A program made the translations under genes and the position numbers. Positions 19,086 through 27,880 of a DNA stretch of 64,000 bases are shown here, one piece after another. The notes below the pieces were generated by a model that saw only the letters and a list, made by a program, of their open reading frames with translations, searched no databases and was not told the DNA's origin. Source of the stretch: Gammaproteobacteria bacterium (GTDB lineage: Bacteria; Pseudomonadota; Gammaproteobacteria; Xanthomonadales; Wenzhouxiangellaceae). Positions within the stretch are counted from its first letter, which is position 1. Each line of letters opens with the position of its first letter. The DNA lies in NCBI GenBank assembly GCA_021772985.1, contig JAJFKX010000012.1, positions 218,397-282,396 of the forward strand, written 5' to 3'.

Positions 19086-19832
19086 ATGCCTGGTTTATTT
19101 TTTAGCAATCAAAAAAAATTAAAAAAACATGACTGGTTACGAAATAAGCCTATAGCTCATAGAGGGTTGCACGATGGCGTGATTGTCTATGAAAATACAA
19201 TAGAAGCATTTTCAAGGGCGATAAGTAAGCATTATCCTATCGAGCTAGATGTAAGACTCACTCGTGATAACCAAGTAATTGTTTTTCACGATGCGAGTTT
19301 AGATAGATGGTTTGATTCTAAAAAGAAAATATGCAATTTGCGATTGAATGAATTAAAAGAATATAGCAATAATTATAAATATACTATCCCTACGTTAAAA
19401 GAGGTACTTTTGCATGTTGACGGAAAAGTTCCTGTGCTTATTGAGGTAAAAGATAGTGATAAGGTGGGTATTTTAGTAAAAGAAATACATAAATTGATTT
19501 ATAGATATAAGGGCGAATTAGCATTGCAGTCATTTTCATATAAAATTCTTAGAGAAATAAAATCATTAAATTTAAATATACCATATGGGTATTTATCTTC
19601 TGGCAAAGAATCAAAAGTAAAACCAATTTTTTTCTGCATGCGTGAATATTTAAAAATACTATTAATAAACCCTGTTTTTATAAGCTATAAGCACGATAAA
19701 TTAGAAAAATGGTATAGCTTTGCGCTTAGAAAAAGGTACATAGTTATATTATGGACTATTAAAAGCAAAAATGATGCCTTAGCCGTGCCGAGTAAAGCAG
19801 ATAATTTTATCTTTGAGGGTTTCGGTATTTAA
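19086..19832 (+). CDS. Glycerophosphodiester phosphodiesterase family protein (AT-rich)
   Basis: 248 residues with the GDPD active site: IAHRGLHDG (H25, R26), VYENTIEAF (E36, N37), IELDVRLTRD (E53, D55) and VFHDASLDR (H68), plus the later LIEVKDSDK (Glu for metal). Activity would hydrolyse glycerophosphodiesters to glycerol-3-phosphate and alcohol. There is no signal peptide. The gene is strikingly AT-rich with many AAA/ATA codons, unlike icmF 50 bp upstream, so it is probably acquired. AAGGG precedes the ATG. It is followed after 18 bp by an equally AT-rich gene; the two probably form a transferred pair. Confidence 0.85.
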   Translation: MPGLFFSNQKKLKKHDWLRNKPIAHRGLHDGVIVYENTIEAFSRAISKHYPIELDVRLTRDNQVIVFHDASLDRWFDSKKKICNLRLNELKEYSNNYKYTIPTLKEVLLHVDGKVPVLIEVKDSDKVGILVKEIHKLIYRYKGELALQSFSYKILREIKSLNLNIPYGYLSSGKESKVKPIFFCMREYLKILLINPVFISYKHDKLEKWYSFALRKRYIVILWTIKSKNDALAVPSKADNFIFEGFGI

Positions 19833-19850
19833 AATTATAGGGAGTGACGC

Positions 19851-20708
19851 ATGTCAGCAATTTTGAATTCTATTATTGGAGCAGTATCAGCTGCAGTTGT
19901 TATTGCAGTTTTCAGATGGTTAGGTTTTGATTTTTTTCCAAAGCTTGTTTTTTTTATAAAATTAATCGGCTATTCAATATTAAGAATATTTGGCAGGAAG
20001 TTTATTCTGCTTTATACTGACTGTGAAGGCTCTAGGACTGCTTCAAAGAAGGTTGCTAATAATATTTCAGGCAAGCGCGTAAAGTGTCTTGTGCTAACAA
20101 ATCCTGAGCAATTTATAAATTATCCATTGTTTCCTTTTCTTGTAAAATCAATAATTATATTGATCACTAATGTGAGCCAGTTGAGTTCTGATAAGAATAA
20201 GAAAAATAAAATTCAACTTAAAGTCGCAGCATATTGTAAAAAAGGAGGGCGCCTGATACTTGGCCATGATGCAATATACTGGAGGACCTATAATAAGATA
20301 TTTCAGGAATTGGCAGGTGGCGAGGTCACATCTTTTCACACTGTTGAAGGCGAGTTGATTCGCTATGTAAAGCTAACTGATGATATAGATGATGTTAATT
20401 TAGCAAAAAAAAGATTCATGAATAATGTTGGAGCCTTTGAGCAGCTTGATGACGGTTTTGCTTTAAGAGATAAAGAAGTATTGCTTTCTGGTAATTGGGC
20501 TGATAATGTTAAATTTCTTTATGTTGCAAAAATAAGACATAATAGCCTGAAATATAAATATTACCCTGTAGTTACCATGAAAACTTTAGATAAAGGGAGT
20601 GTTTTTTGGGTAAATACCGGTGATAGTAGACCTGGTAATCCGCCTTTTCCAATATCAAGTCCGGACCCTGATTTTTTGAAGATGCTTACAAGTTTTATCG
20701 ACTGGTAA
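19851..20708 (+). CDS. Membrane-anchored protein with ThuA/GATase1-like domain, AT-rich
   Basis: 285 residues. The N-terminus has a hydrophobic anchor region (about 1-50, ILNSIIGAVSAAVVIAVFRW then FFPKLVFFIKLIGYSILRIF). The soluble part starts LLYTDCEGSR and contains YCKKGGRLILGHDAIYWRTY, which resembles the GGGLVGLH-type strand-loop of ThuA-like and class I glutamine amidotransferase-like proteins. It later shows FWVNTGDSRPGNPPFPIS. I cannot match it to a named family with certainty. GGGAG lies 6 nt before the ATG. Same low GC as the preceding GDPD gene, so shared origin and linked function (lipid or carbohydrate turnover at the membrane) are plausible inferences. Confidence 0.6.
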   Translation: MSAILNSIIGAVSAAVVIAVFRWLGFDFFPKLVFFIKLIGYSILRIFGRKFILLYTDCEGSRTASKKVANNISGKRVKCLVLTNPEQFINYPLFPFLVKSIIILITNVSQLSSDKNKKNKIQLKVAAYCKKGGRLILGHDAIYWRTYNKIFQELAGGEVTSFHTVEGELIRYVKLTDDIDDVNLAKKRFMNNVGAFEQLDDGFALRDKEVLLSGNWADNVKFLYVAKIRHNSLKYKYYPVVTMKTLDKGSVFWVNTGDSRPGNPPFPISSPDPDFLKMLTSFIDW

Positions 20709-20732
20709 TCCAGTGAGTGGTGCTGTATGGAA

Positions 20733-20761
20733 ATAGTCATGGACACCCATTATTCATCAAG
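20733..20761. repeat. 29-bp direct repeat, copy 1
   Basis: ATAGTCATGGACACCCATTA followed by TTCATCAAG. It matches 22162-22190 at 26 of 29 positions. A partial copy, ATGGACAGCCATTATTTTA, lies at 20800-20818. Confidence 0.75.
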
Positions 20762-20988
20762 AGATCAGAGCCAAACTTTTGAACCCCTGCAACCCCTGTA
20801 TGGACAGCCATTATTTTATTCTGAAACTCTCCAGGCCCTGGAATAGTCGATGGGAATAGAGCAGACAACCATAAAACCATCGCGCCTATAACCCTGGTAG
20901 ATAAGATTTAGGTTGTTTCGGGTAATAGGCTTTTATCGATGATGCTCAGACACAGCGGGAGGCTGTGCAAAGGTTATTGCTGTAATGA

Positions 20989-21056
20989 TGTAGGAGCGGA
21001 CCTGGCCGCGATCCAGCGCCACGCTATGTTATGTCGCACCCAGGTGCGCTCCTACA
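20989..21056. repeat. REP pair (TGTAGGAGCGG type)
   Basis: TGTAGGAGCGGACCTGGCCG (20989-21008, continuing CGA) and an inverted partner ending GTGCGCTCCTACA at 21056. It lies just past the 3' end of the CsgG-like gene, where it may also influence mRNA stability or termination. Confidence 0.87.
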
Positions 21057-21077
21057 GATCAATTGCCGCTGTTGTTA

Positions 21078-22073
21078 TTACTGTATCAGCGTTGCAGACT
21101 GCTTTGAAATCCAGCCTTCCTGGCCTTGCGGGTCGCGGATCAGCATCCAGCCATTTTCGGTCTGCGCGACCACATCCACAATGTTGCCCGAGGCCAATGA
21201 AAATTTGGTAGCAGTGCCGGTGGCCGGTGCTTGCAGCGCGTTCACTGAACCAACCGTGATGACCGCGCGTTGACCGCCGCTGCCTCCTGCTGGCGCCGCT
21301 GGTGTGGCTGCCGCTGCTGCGGGTTGTGCATTACCGTGACGCAGATATTGAGCCGGCGTTACCGAAATAACGTAATCCACCGACCTGTTGATCACTTCAC
21401 GCAGGGCTTTTTCACGTGGTGTGTTTTTCCAGGTGCTTAGCCCGCCACCCAGTGCGCCGCCACCCCAATAGCCGCCGAGTGCACCACCGACGTTATAGTC
21501 ACGGGCACGGCCTTCAACACTGGTCGCTGCCAGTATCCGGCTGGTGCGGGCATCGATAACGCGTAAATCAATCGCCATGTGAGCAGAGCTGGTGCCACCG
21601 GTCACCGCGCCCAGTACCCTGCCGCCAAATCCGCCCAGCCCGCCTTGAGTGCCTCCGGCGTTGCCTTCAAATTCCGTCACGGCGGCAACAATCAATAGTT
21701 CTGCGCCTTCAATTTCGCCAATCGCTGCGGCTGTATCCTGACGGATTCGGCCGCTATCGCCCAGATCCTGTTCGTACAACACAACGTCAAGGCTGTCACG
21801 TTCCAACACGATATAACGGCCGGAGTTAACCAGGGCAGTGGTTAACATATCGGCCATTCCATCACCGATCTGGGGGTTGTACCAGCTACGGCTATCGGAT
21901 GATTTGTTATCAAAGCGCGAGACCGCAATGCGTGCCTGAGGGCCGTCATAGGCCACTGCTCTGGCATCGTTTAGATCCTGCGCGGAGGCTGACGGGATTA
22001 TGCTGGAAGGATAGGCTGCCAGTAACAATGAAATGCCGATCAGCAAGCCTGAAAATTTGATGAATAGCCGCAT
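21078..22073 (-). CDS. CsgG/HfaB-family protein with C-terminal SH3-like domain
   Basis: 331 residues. Signal peptide with a long hydrophobic core (GLLIGISLLLAAYPSSIIP, cut near SASAQ), no lipobox cysteine, unlike CsgG itself. Residues ~45-250 are CsgG-like: ARIAVSRFDNKSSDSRSWYN, IGDGMADMLTTALVNSGRY, VLERDSLDVVLYEQDLG, and VIDARTSRILAATSVEGRA. Glycine-rich loops (GGTQGGLGGFGGR, GGYWGGGALGGG) interrupt it. A proline/alanine linker leads to an SH3-type domain at ~270-331 (GSVNALQAPATGTATKFSLA, GWISKQSATLIQ). It probably lies in the periplasm or outer membrane; curli genes are absent, so a transport role is not implied. GAGAGG precedes the ATG. Confidence 0.82.
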   Translation of the reverse strand: MRLFIKFSGLLIGISLLLAAYPSSIIPSASAQDLNDARAVAYDGPQARIAVSRFDNKSSDSRSWYNPQIGDGMADMLTTALVNSGRYIVLERDSLDVVLYEQDLGDSGRIRQDTAAAIGEIEGAELLIVAAVTEFEGNAGGTQGGLGGFGGRVLGAVTGGTSSAHMAIDLRVIDARTSRILAATSVEGRARDYNVGGALGGYWGGGALGGGLSTWKNTPREKALREVINRSVDYVISVTPAQYLRHGNAQPAAAAATPAAPAGGSGGQRAVITVGSVNALQAPATGTATKFSLASGNIVDVVAQTENGWMLIRDPQGQEGWISKQSATLIQ

Positions 22074-22161
22074 AGTTAGTTACCTCTCTGATTCAATATT
22101 CATTATTCCCTGCAAATTATAAGGGAGAAATCTCGGGACACCCACTTCGTGGCCCCAGAAC

Positions 22162-22190
22162 ATAGTCATAGGCACCCATTATTTATCAAG
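22162..22190. repeat. 29-bp direct repeat, copy 2
   Basis: ATAGTCATAGGCACCCATTA followed by TTTATCAAG. It overlaps the TGA stop (22186-22188) of the minus-strand DUF885 gene. With copy 1 at 20733 it brackets the CsgG-like gene and a REP pair. Confidence 0.75.
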
Positions 22191-23853
22191 GGTTCTGTAT
22201 CATAATTAAACTCTCCACCGGAATATGCTTCTGCAGCATTCGTACTTCATCATCCTTACCTGTCATCGCATAACGGATCAAAGACAACGGCATCCAGCCA
22301 TAACTCATTAGTTGATCGTGAAACGTTTGCAGTGAAAATGCCTCACCTTGCTGCCAACGGGCATCAGCCAGCAGCTTCTGCATTTGTAGATGGCCGATGG
22401 TGTAGCCGAGTCCGTAACCCGGTGGGCGGCGCAGGTAGATTTCGGCATCGACGCGGGCAACGTTTTTATCCAGGCCGGGGGTGAGCTGCATCCAGTAGTG
22501 CATCACTTCGTCGGTGGTCATTTGGTTGAGCTGCAGTCTGACATCACCGATGCTGCGCACAGCACGAAACAGACCAAAGTTATAGATCAATTCACGGGTT
22601 CGCGGACGGTCGGTGTAAAAGCCCAGTTGCAATGGCATTTCCTCCAGATACACGGCCCAGCCTTCGGCGCGTGCACCATCGTACAGCTTGCTGCGAATAG
22701 GGTGCTCCAGGTGTTCGCGCAGCATGCTGTCAAAACGGTGGCCGGGTATAACAGCGTGCCAGTGATCGGGTGAAGGGTCGCGGAACTGGATGTGCTCCCA
22801 GTAATTGGGACCACTGGGCCGCTTAATCCAGCGCACGTTATAGCCCATTTCCTCAAAGTCAGTCGGGATATAATCCGGTACGGTGATTAGCTTCTGGCGC
22901 TCGATAAAAGCTCTGATATCGGCATCCACACCAGCAACACGCTCGGTATATCCCGCCTCATCTTTCGGTAGTTCCAGCTTGGCCAGATCGCGATTCTGGT
23001 GCTCAGCCAGCGCATAGTTGGCACGCAGACGATCCAGTTCACGCTGTGACATCAGCAGAATATCGTCGGCATCGTAGGGCATCATTTTGACCTGCTGCAG
23101 ATACCAGTCGAAAGCATTGCGGCCAACCCCGGACTCAGTGGTCAGTTGAGGGTGCTGTTGTTGCAGCCACTGCTGGAACGACTGCACTGCAGCCAGGGCT
23201 GGATTGATATGCACCAGCAATTCCGGTTGGGTCTGCTGTGCGCGCTGTTGCAAATCCTGATACCAGCCAATCACACCGGCCGGTGGCACCTCGCGATGCG
23301 GATGCCCGTGACCAACACCATCCGGGTTGGATAATGCATAAAGTGCAAGGTCAGTGTAATCGACAGTGGCTTCAGTCAGGTTTGATCGAGCCTGCTTGCT
23401 TAAACGCACGATTGATTGCAAACGCTCCACCAGTTCATCGTGTTGTTCAGCTTCGACCGGCAACTCAGTAAATGCCACCCATAACATCCGGTCAACATAA
23501 AAACCCGGGTCACGAAACCAGGGGCGTGATATCTGCAGGGTAAAGTCGTATTCATTCATCTGGGCACGTACGGCCAGGTAATCGGCCTGCTGCTCGCGTG
23601 GCCAGGTATCGGCTGGCAGGGTTTGTAGTTTGTCCTGCATTTTTTGCAGATCGGCGACCCGTTCGGTTACGCTGTCATGAGTGGCTCTGCTGGGGTCAAA
23701 GTCATTGCGCCAGTCGATAAACTGTTGATGGATGGTAACGAGTTCTGCATGGTCAGTTGCAGCATATGCGTTACTGAATAGCAGTGTTATGCACAATATG
23801 CCCAAAGCCAGCAGGCGTCGATGAATGGCAGTTGGCTGATAAATTGTTTGCAT
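22186..23853 (-). CDS. DUF885 family secreted protein with altered zinc motif
   Basis: 555 residues with a cleavable signal peptide (RRLLALGILCITLLFSNAYA). The DUF885 architecture is intact, including RAEGWAVYLEE and the C-terminal PGYGLGYTIGHLQM region, but the catalytic-type motif reads HAVIPGHRFD (H366, A367) where the paralogue at 7287 has HEASPGHHFQ. The glutamate that would act as general base is alanine, and the second histidine of GHH is arginine. It may be a non-catalytic member or belong to a subgroup with another base. The ATG at 23853 has GGAG 10 nt upstream and gives a normal signal peptide; an in-frame ATG 60 nt earlier does not. Confidence 0.85.
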   Translation of the reverse strand: MQTIYQPTAIHRRLLALGILCITLLFSNAYAATDHAELVTIHQQFIDWRNDFDPSRATHDSVTERVADLQKMQDKLQTLPADTWPREQQADYLAVRAQMNEYDFTLQISRPWFRDPGFYVDRMLWVAFTELPVEAEQHDELVERLQSIVRLSKQARSNLTEATVDYTDLALYALSNPDGVGHGHPHREVPPAGVIGWYQDLQQRAQQTQPELLVHINPALAAVQSFQQWLQQQHPQLTTESGVGRNAFDWYLQQVKMMPYDADDILLMSQRELDRLRANYALAEHQNRDLAKLELPKDEAGYTERVAGVDADIRAFIERQKLITVPDYIPTDFEEMGYNVRWIKRPSGPNYWEHIQFRDPSPDHWHAVIPGHRFDSMLREHLEHPIRSKLYDGARAEGWAVYLEEMPLQLGFYTDRPRTRELIYNFGLFRAVRSIGDVRLQLNQMTTDEVMHYWMQLTPGLDKNVARVDAEIYLRRPPGYGLGYTIGHLQMQKLLADARWQQGEAFSLQTFHDQLMSYGWMPLSLIRYAMTGKDDEVRMLQKHIPVESLIMIQNP

Positions 23854-24083
23854 GGTGTCTGACTCCAAGGGCCGTTGTTGTTGGTTGGTAACCCTTTGGC
23901 TAAATACCATCATAACAGCCTGATGAAATGGGGCAGCTGTATTTTGGGTGTAAACAGAGTTGGGATATTGATGGTTCTAAATATAACCGCATCACTTGAA
24001 AATAAGCTGCGGCTACCCCAATGCTGCGTGAACAGTTGGTTGGGGCATAAGAAAAAAAATTTGAACTGTGTAGAATAAATGCC

Positions 24084-24785
24084 ATGGCTGATGTTCAACT
24101 GAAATTCCTGAGTAAAAAACTATTTATAGCTGGTCTTTTAAGTACATTGTTGCAAGCTTGTGCAATAACTTATCGAGATGTTGGCATTGAGCTGGAAAAC
24201 CATGTGCAGATGCAACAAAGCCATATGGATGGTTTGAGTTATTGGGTGATCGAATGGAGGGGAATAGAAGAAAATAACTTACCAGGTAAGTCAGTCCAGA
24301 CATATAGAGCCAAAGTATCAAAAAATGAATGCATAGATAAATTGGATGCCAGGTATTCTTTAGTGCCAGGAAAAGTTTATGCTGCTTATCAAATTATTGA
24401 ATGTATGAAAAGCAAAGGGTTTGAGCCTTATTTGGAGGCTGCTTCTACGCTAACTGATAAGCAAGAGCTTGAAGATATCACTTATGTTGAAATAGCTGAA
24501 AATTTAGAAGGTACGGTTGCTTCTTACAAATATGCCAGTGGCTCTAATAGCTGGCATTTCAGCTGGAGGTCAGCACAGTATGATGAGTCTACGGATGGCA
24601 TGTTTGAGCCAGTAGATGACGCACTTTTGCTTAAAATAAAAACATCAAAAAATAAATGTATAAATGCACTAAGCGAAAAATACCCAGTAGCGCCAGGGCT
24701 GATTTATGGTGGCTATCAATTGATTGAGTGTATGAAAAGTAAAGGTTTTATACCTGTTATAGTGCATATATCTATCATTGCGTGA
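24084..24785 (+). CDS. Hypothetical lipoprotein with internal duplication
   Basis: 233 residues, family not recognised. The N-terminus is a lipoprotein signal (KKLFIAGLLSTLLQAC, lipidated Cys about 26). Two halves repeat: VSKNECIDKLDARYSLVPGK ... IIECMKSKGFEP (about 78-117) and TSKNKCINALSEKYPVAPGL ... LIECMKSKGFIP (about 188-226), each with two cysteines that may pair. Each is preceded by a strand with a conserved tryptophan (SYWVIEWRG; SWHFSWRSAQ). AT content is higher than in the flanking genes. No ribosome site is obvious. It looks like a duplicated small domain on the outer membrane. Confidence 0.7.
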   Translation: MADVQLKFLSKKLFIAGLLSTLLQACAITYRDVGIELENHVQMQQSHMDGLSYWVIEWRGIEENNLPGKSVQTYRAKVSKNECIDKLDARYSLVPGKVYAAYQIIECMKSKGFEPYLEAASTLTDKQELEDITYVEIAENLEGTVASYKYASGSNSWHFSWRSAQYDESTDGMFEPVDDALLLKIKTSKNKCINALSEKYPVAPGLIYGGYQLIECMKSKGFIPVIVHISIIA

Positions 24786-24943
24786 TCGAGAGGTTATCAG
24801 GATGGATAGGCAAACCATCAGCATATATATAATTTCTGTCGCAATACTATGTACTTAAAATGAAAAGTTGAATGTAAAAGCAGGCCAGCTTTATGCTATT
24901 TCTCAGCAATCCATTGCTTAAATTGAACTAACCTATTGTCTGG

Positions 24944-25534
24944 CTACCATTCGCATTCCAAACCGCTGTTGTTTTCAAAGCCATCTCCAAAGGGAACTGG
25001 TTCTATCTTACAGTCGGTAATGATCGCACTTGGACCACGCCAAAATGAACCGGCACTAGTCGCAGTGCCGGATATGAAATCGAACCAGGTGGAAATCATG
25101 CTGAATTCGCTCGGGTCGATAAACGTCGGTTCCAGAACGAATGTTGCCTGAATGCTTGCATCAATAACCGTAGCAAAATCTATTTCTACGCTGGCAGTAT
25201 TTTGAATCAAGCTGCCTGGTGCATGGTATAGACAGCAAATGCTCTCGTCGGTATGAAAGGAAAGCAGATTGCCGCGGTCGTACAAGTAGTAATCGATAAA
25301 ACTGCCATCATGAAAATCGGCAAAACTACCGCCTACAGAATTCCAGATAAAATCTACAGCCCCGATTTTGCTGGTTGGTGGTTCAGCGAAATGAAAGGAT
25401 ATTACGGCTCTTTGATCAGGGTATAAATTTACGTTAGGTGTTGTGTCACCAGCCATCAGCAGTTTGGGAGCCAATACAATGACCGCTAAGTACATCGCAT
25501 GGAATGGTCTGAATTGGCTTCTGACAACAAGCAT
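24944..25534 (-). CDS. Hypothetical secreted protein with C-terminal DGFE motif
   Basis: 196 residues, family not recognised. Signal peptide (MYLAVIVLAPKLLMAG) followed by a beta-rich region (AVISFHFAEPPTSKIGAVDF, FIWNSVGGSFADFHDGSF) reminiscent of small surface proteins of the PEP-CTERM world. The tail ends FGDGFENNSGLECEW, sharing the hydrophobic-xDGFE pattern seen in three other secreted proteins of this window. AGGGG precedes the first ATG; a second ATG 39 nt downstream would also leave a signal peptide. Confidence 0.65.
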   Translation of the reverse strand: MLVVRSQFRPFHAMYLAVIVLAPKLLMAGDTTPNVNLYPDQRAVISFHFAEPPTSKIGAVDFIWNSVGGSFADFHDGSFIDYYLYDRGNLLSFHTDESICCLYHAPGSLIQNTASVEIDFATVIDASIQATFVLEPTFIDPSEFSMISTWFDFISGTATSAGSFWRGPSAIITDCKIEPVPFGDGFENNSGLECEW

Positions 25535-25705
25535 AAGGTACCCCTAAGATATTCTGTATTGAGTGATAATTATACCAAATCATCTGCAGTCACAGGATAT
25601 GACAAATCGAAACAGACATGTTTAAAAGATGCTCATTCCATGAGTATTTTTGCCTGTCTCAACATCTGAAGTTCAGATTACACTCTTTATTCAAACCCTC
25701 TCACA

Positions 25706-27880
25706 TCAACGGCATTGAGACGGTATTTGTGATTCATGAGCCGATATATTTTCACAACGCCAGGTAAAATAACCACTTTCATCAATCTCGGGCACCAGCA
25801 TAATCATGGCTTCGTCTAAGTCACTAATATTGTCATTAAAATATATTTCTATTGCCTGGGTTTCAGCATTGAACTGAATCATTGCGTCTTCGGCCTCGAA
25901 GTAGAAAGACTCAGATTCTTCTATCGAAGGGTATCGGTCATAGGTGGTATAAAATTCTGCAAGCATCTGTTTGAGCAGCCCGGCACTTGTAATTGTGTCC
26001 ATAACCTTTGCTCTAATCGTATAGTCCTGATAAGCCGGTATGGCTACAGCTGCCAGAACACCCACGGCTGCAACAGTCGCAACGGTGCCGCTGCCGAAGA
26101 AATAATCGACCATCGACTGCTCATAATCAAACTGCAGGCTGGTAATCTCACTTGCTGTTTTTACTTGTAAACCCAGCCTGCCTTGATTGGGTAGTTGTAA
26201 ATCTTCTGCCAGTGGCATGCTCATAAGATTAGGGTTTACGCCAGCTATATCACTGAGGATTTGTATGCTTTGCAAATAAAATGTGTAGATTCTTTCCGGC
26301 AGTTTATTGCTTTCAACCAGTATAGATAGCAAAGTGCCATTCCAATCAACTTTATGTGCTGACAGCCATTCATCCAAAGAATATTTGGATAGGTGTCGTT
26401 GCCTGCTGATTAATATCTGTGGCACTGAAGCGATAATCAGATTGGATTGCTCTTTTTGCCAGTAAAGGTGGGTGCTGTCTGCGTTGGCAAGCTGAAATAA
26501 CCAATCAATGTGATTCTCGAATTCTTGTAATCCCGGTGTCTGCTCAATAACCAGCCTGCTAAGGCTGGGGAAATTATAATGGGTGATTTCAGTGCCATCG
26601 ATTATTTTAGTATCAAGTTTGGCGCCAAGGCTATCGACTGTCCAGGCTATCATTTCATCAAACGCATCTGCATCATCGATGGGTAAAGCAAACCAGATTC
26701 CGGCCTGGTCACCGACAACTACACCACTGGGTCCAAAGGCTGTGCCGAGCATTTCTATATCAAAATTTAATAGATCAAGTAATGATTCTCTGAGTTCGTT
26801 AAATTCTGCTTGAAATTTAGCTTCATCTGTGGAGGCTTCATCGATCAGAATGATTTGTTCTACATGGTCTTTATTGGGAAATGGCAAAGTTGCTGCGAAA
26901 CTGACAGGCAAGCTGACTTTAACGTTTCTTACACTGTCTGAGCTTTTGAAATGCAACAGGTTTTGTGAATCACCTGCTTGTTTCAACATGACTCTGAAAC
27001 TGCTGTGTCCATCTTTTGTGGCGCTGCCGGCATAAACAAACTCGGTGTTATGCAGGTTAAGATTTTCAAGTGAAAAGCGGTCATTGGGTGGTATTAATGA
27101 TGACAGCTGTTGCCATAAAGTTCTGGTATCTGCCCAGATGGCCAGATTGGTTCCTGTGGTATCAAAGGTTTGTTCAAATGCATATGCATCTGTGCGGGTT
27201 TCAAGACTGCCATCTCGATACTCACTTAAATTAGATTCAGTCACAGCCTGGCCAGCATACAGTGCTAATTGTTTACTGTTTGCGTCAAAATAACCCAATA
27301 CATTCAATTGGCCTGCATTGAGTTGGAATGCGCCTTGCTGATCAGGCTCGCTGGTTATTTGGAGTTGCCCCTGGCTGATTGTAGTCAGGTGATTAAGCAT
27401 GGTTGAAAATTGTTCAACAGATTCCAGGTCAAATTCGGTTTGAATCAGAAATTCAGGAGTCATCACACCACCAACGCCTGCAAGTATGGCGAATTCAATT
27501 GGGGCTGTTTGTTTGTTCAGAATCAGCTCTATTAATTCACGGACGGTTTGATTATCGATTTTGTTCAGCAGGTTATCGTGTAAGCCTTGAGCAATCAGGG
27601 CAACTTGCTGTTGCATGGGCTCTGCCAACATGGCGGGTTGCAAAGCATCGCTTTGTGGTTGTATGAATGTACCGAGCAAACTGGGGATGCGAATATAGGC
27701 TACTGCTTGCTCCGGCAGGTTACGTATCAACGAAGCCTGATGCGGGACAGGCAGGTTAATGTTAGAACTTAAATGATCAAGTGAGTTTGCAGATAGGTTG
27801 CTGCTGGAGGAATCTTCCCGATTGCAAGCAGCCACAATTACAAACGCAGATAAACATAAAATAGCAGTTATTTTTTTCAT
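25706..27880 (-). CDS. Large lipoprotein with C-terminal type IV pilin-like domain
   Basis: 724 residues. Lipoprotein signal (ILCLSAFVIVAAC, lipidated Cys19), then a ~570-residue region (RNLPEQAVAYIRIPSLLG, FAILAGVGGVMTPEFLIQTE, GIWFALPIDDADAF) that resembles DUF3352-type periplasmic proteins. At residue 600 the sequence switches to VATVAAVGVLAAVAIPAYQD followed by YTIRAKV, the N-terminal helix of type IV pilins, without the prepilin leader and GFTLIE cleavage site. The rest (KQMLAEFYTTYDRYPS and a Cys pair in TWRCENI ... IPSQCR) matches a pilin head with its C-terminal disulfide. It is therefore a lipoprotein-pilin chimera, probably outer membrane or periplasmic. Function unknown. Confidence 0.78.
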   Translation of the reverse strand: MKKITAILCLSAFVIVAACNREDSSSSNLSANSLDHLSSNINLPVPHQASLIRNLPEQAVAYIRIPSLLGTFIQPQSDALQPAMLAEPMQQQVALIAQGLHDNLLNKIDNQTVRELIELILNKQTAPIEFAILAGVGGVMTPEFLIQTEFDLESVEQFSTMLNHLTTISQGQLQITSEPDQQGAFQLNAGQLNVLGYFDANSKQLALYAGQAVTESNLSEYRDGSLETRTDAYAFEQTFDTTGTNLAIWADTRTLWQQLSSLIPPNDRFSLENLNLHNTEFVYAGSATKDGHSSFRVMLKQAGDSQNLLHFKSSDSVRNVKVSLPVSFAATLPFPNKDHVEQIILIDEASTDEAKFQAEFNELRESLLDLLNFDIEMLGTAFGPSGVVVGDQAGIWFALPIDDADAFDEMIAWTVDSLGAKLDTKIIDGTEITHYNFPSLSRLVIEQTPGLQEFENHIDWLFQLANADSTHLYWQKEQSNLIIASVPQILISRQRHLSKYSLDEWLSAHKVDWNGTLLSILVESNKLPERIYTFYLQSIQILSDIAGVNPNLMSMPLAEDLQLPNQGRLGLQVKTASEITSLQFDYEQSMVDYFFGSGTVATVAAVGVLAAVAIPAYQDYTIRAKVMDTITSAGLLKQMLAEFYTTYDRYPSIEESESFYFEAEDAMIQFNAETQAIEIYFNDNISDLDEAMIMLVPEIDESGYFTWRCENISAHESQIPSQCR

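Larger units (their letters stand above)
20709..21077. other. 369-bp intergenic region rich in short repeats
   Basis: No gene. It contains one 29-bp direct repeat (20733-20761) with a second copy near 22162, a degenerate third copy (20800-20818), and the REP pair at 20989-21056. It marks the right border of the AT-rich insert. Confidence 0.6.
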
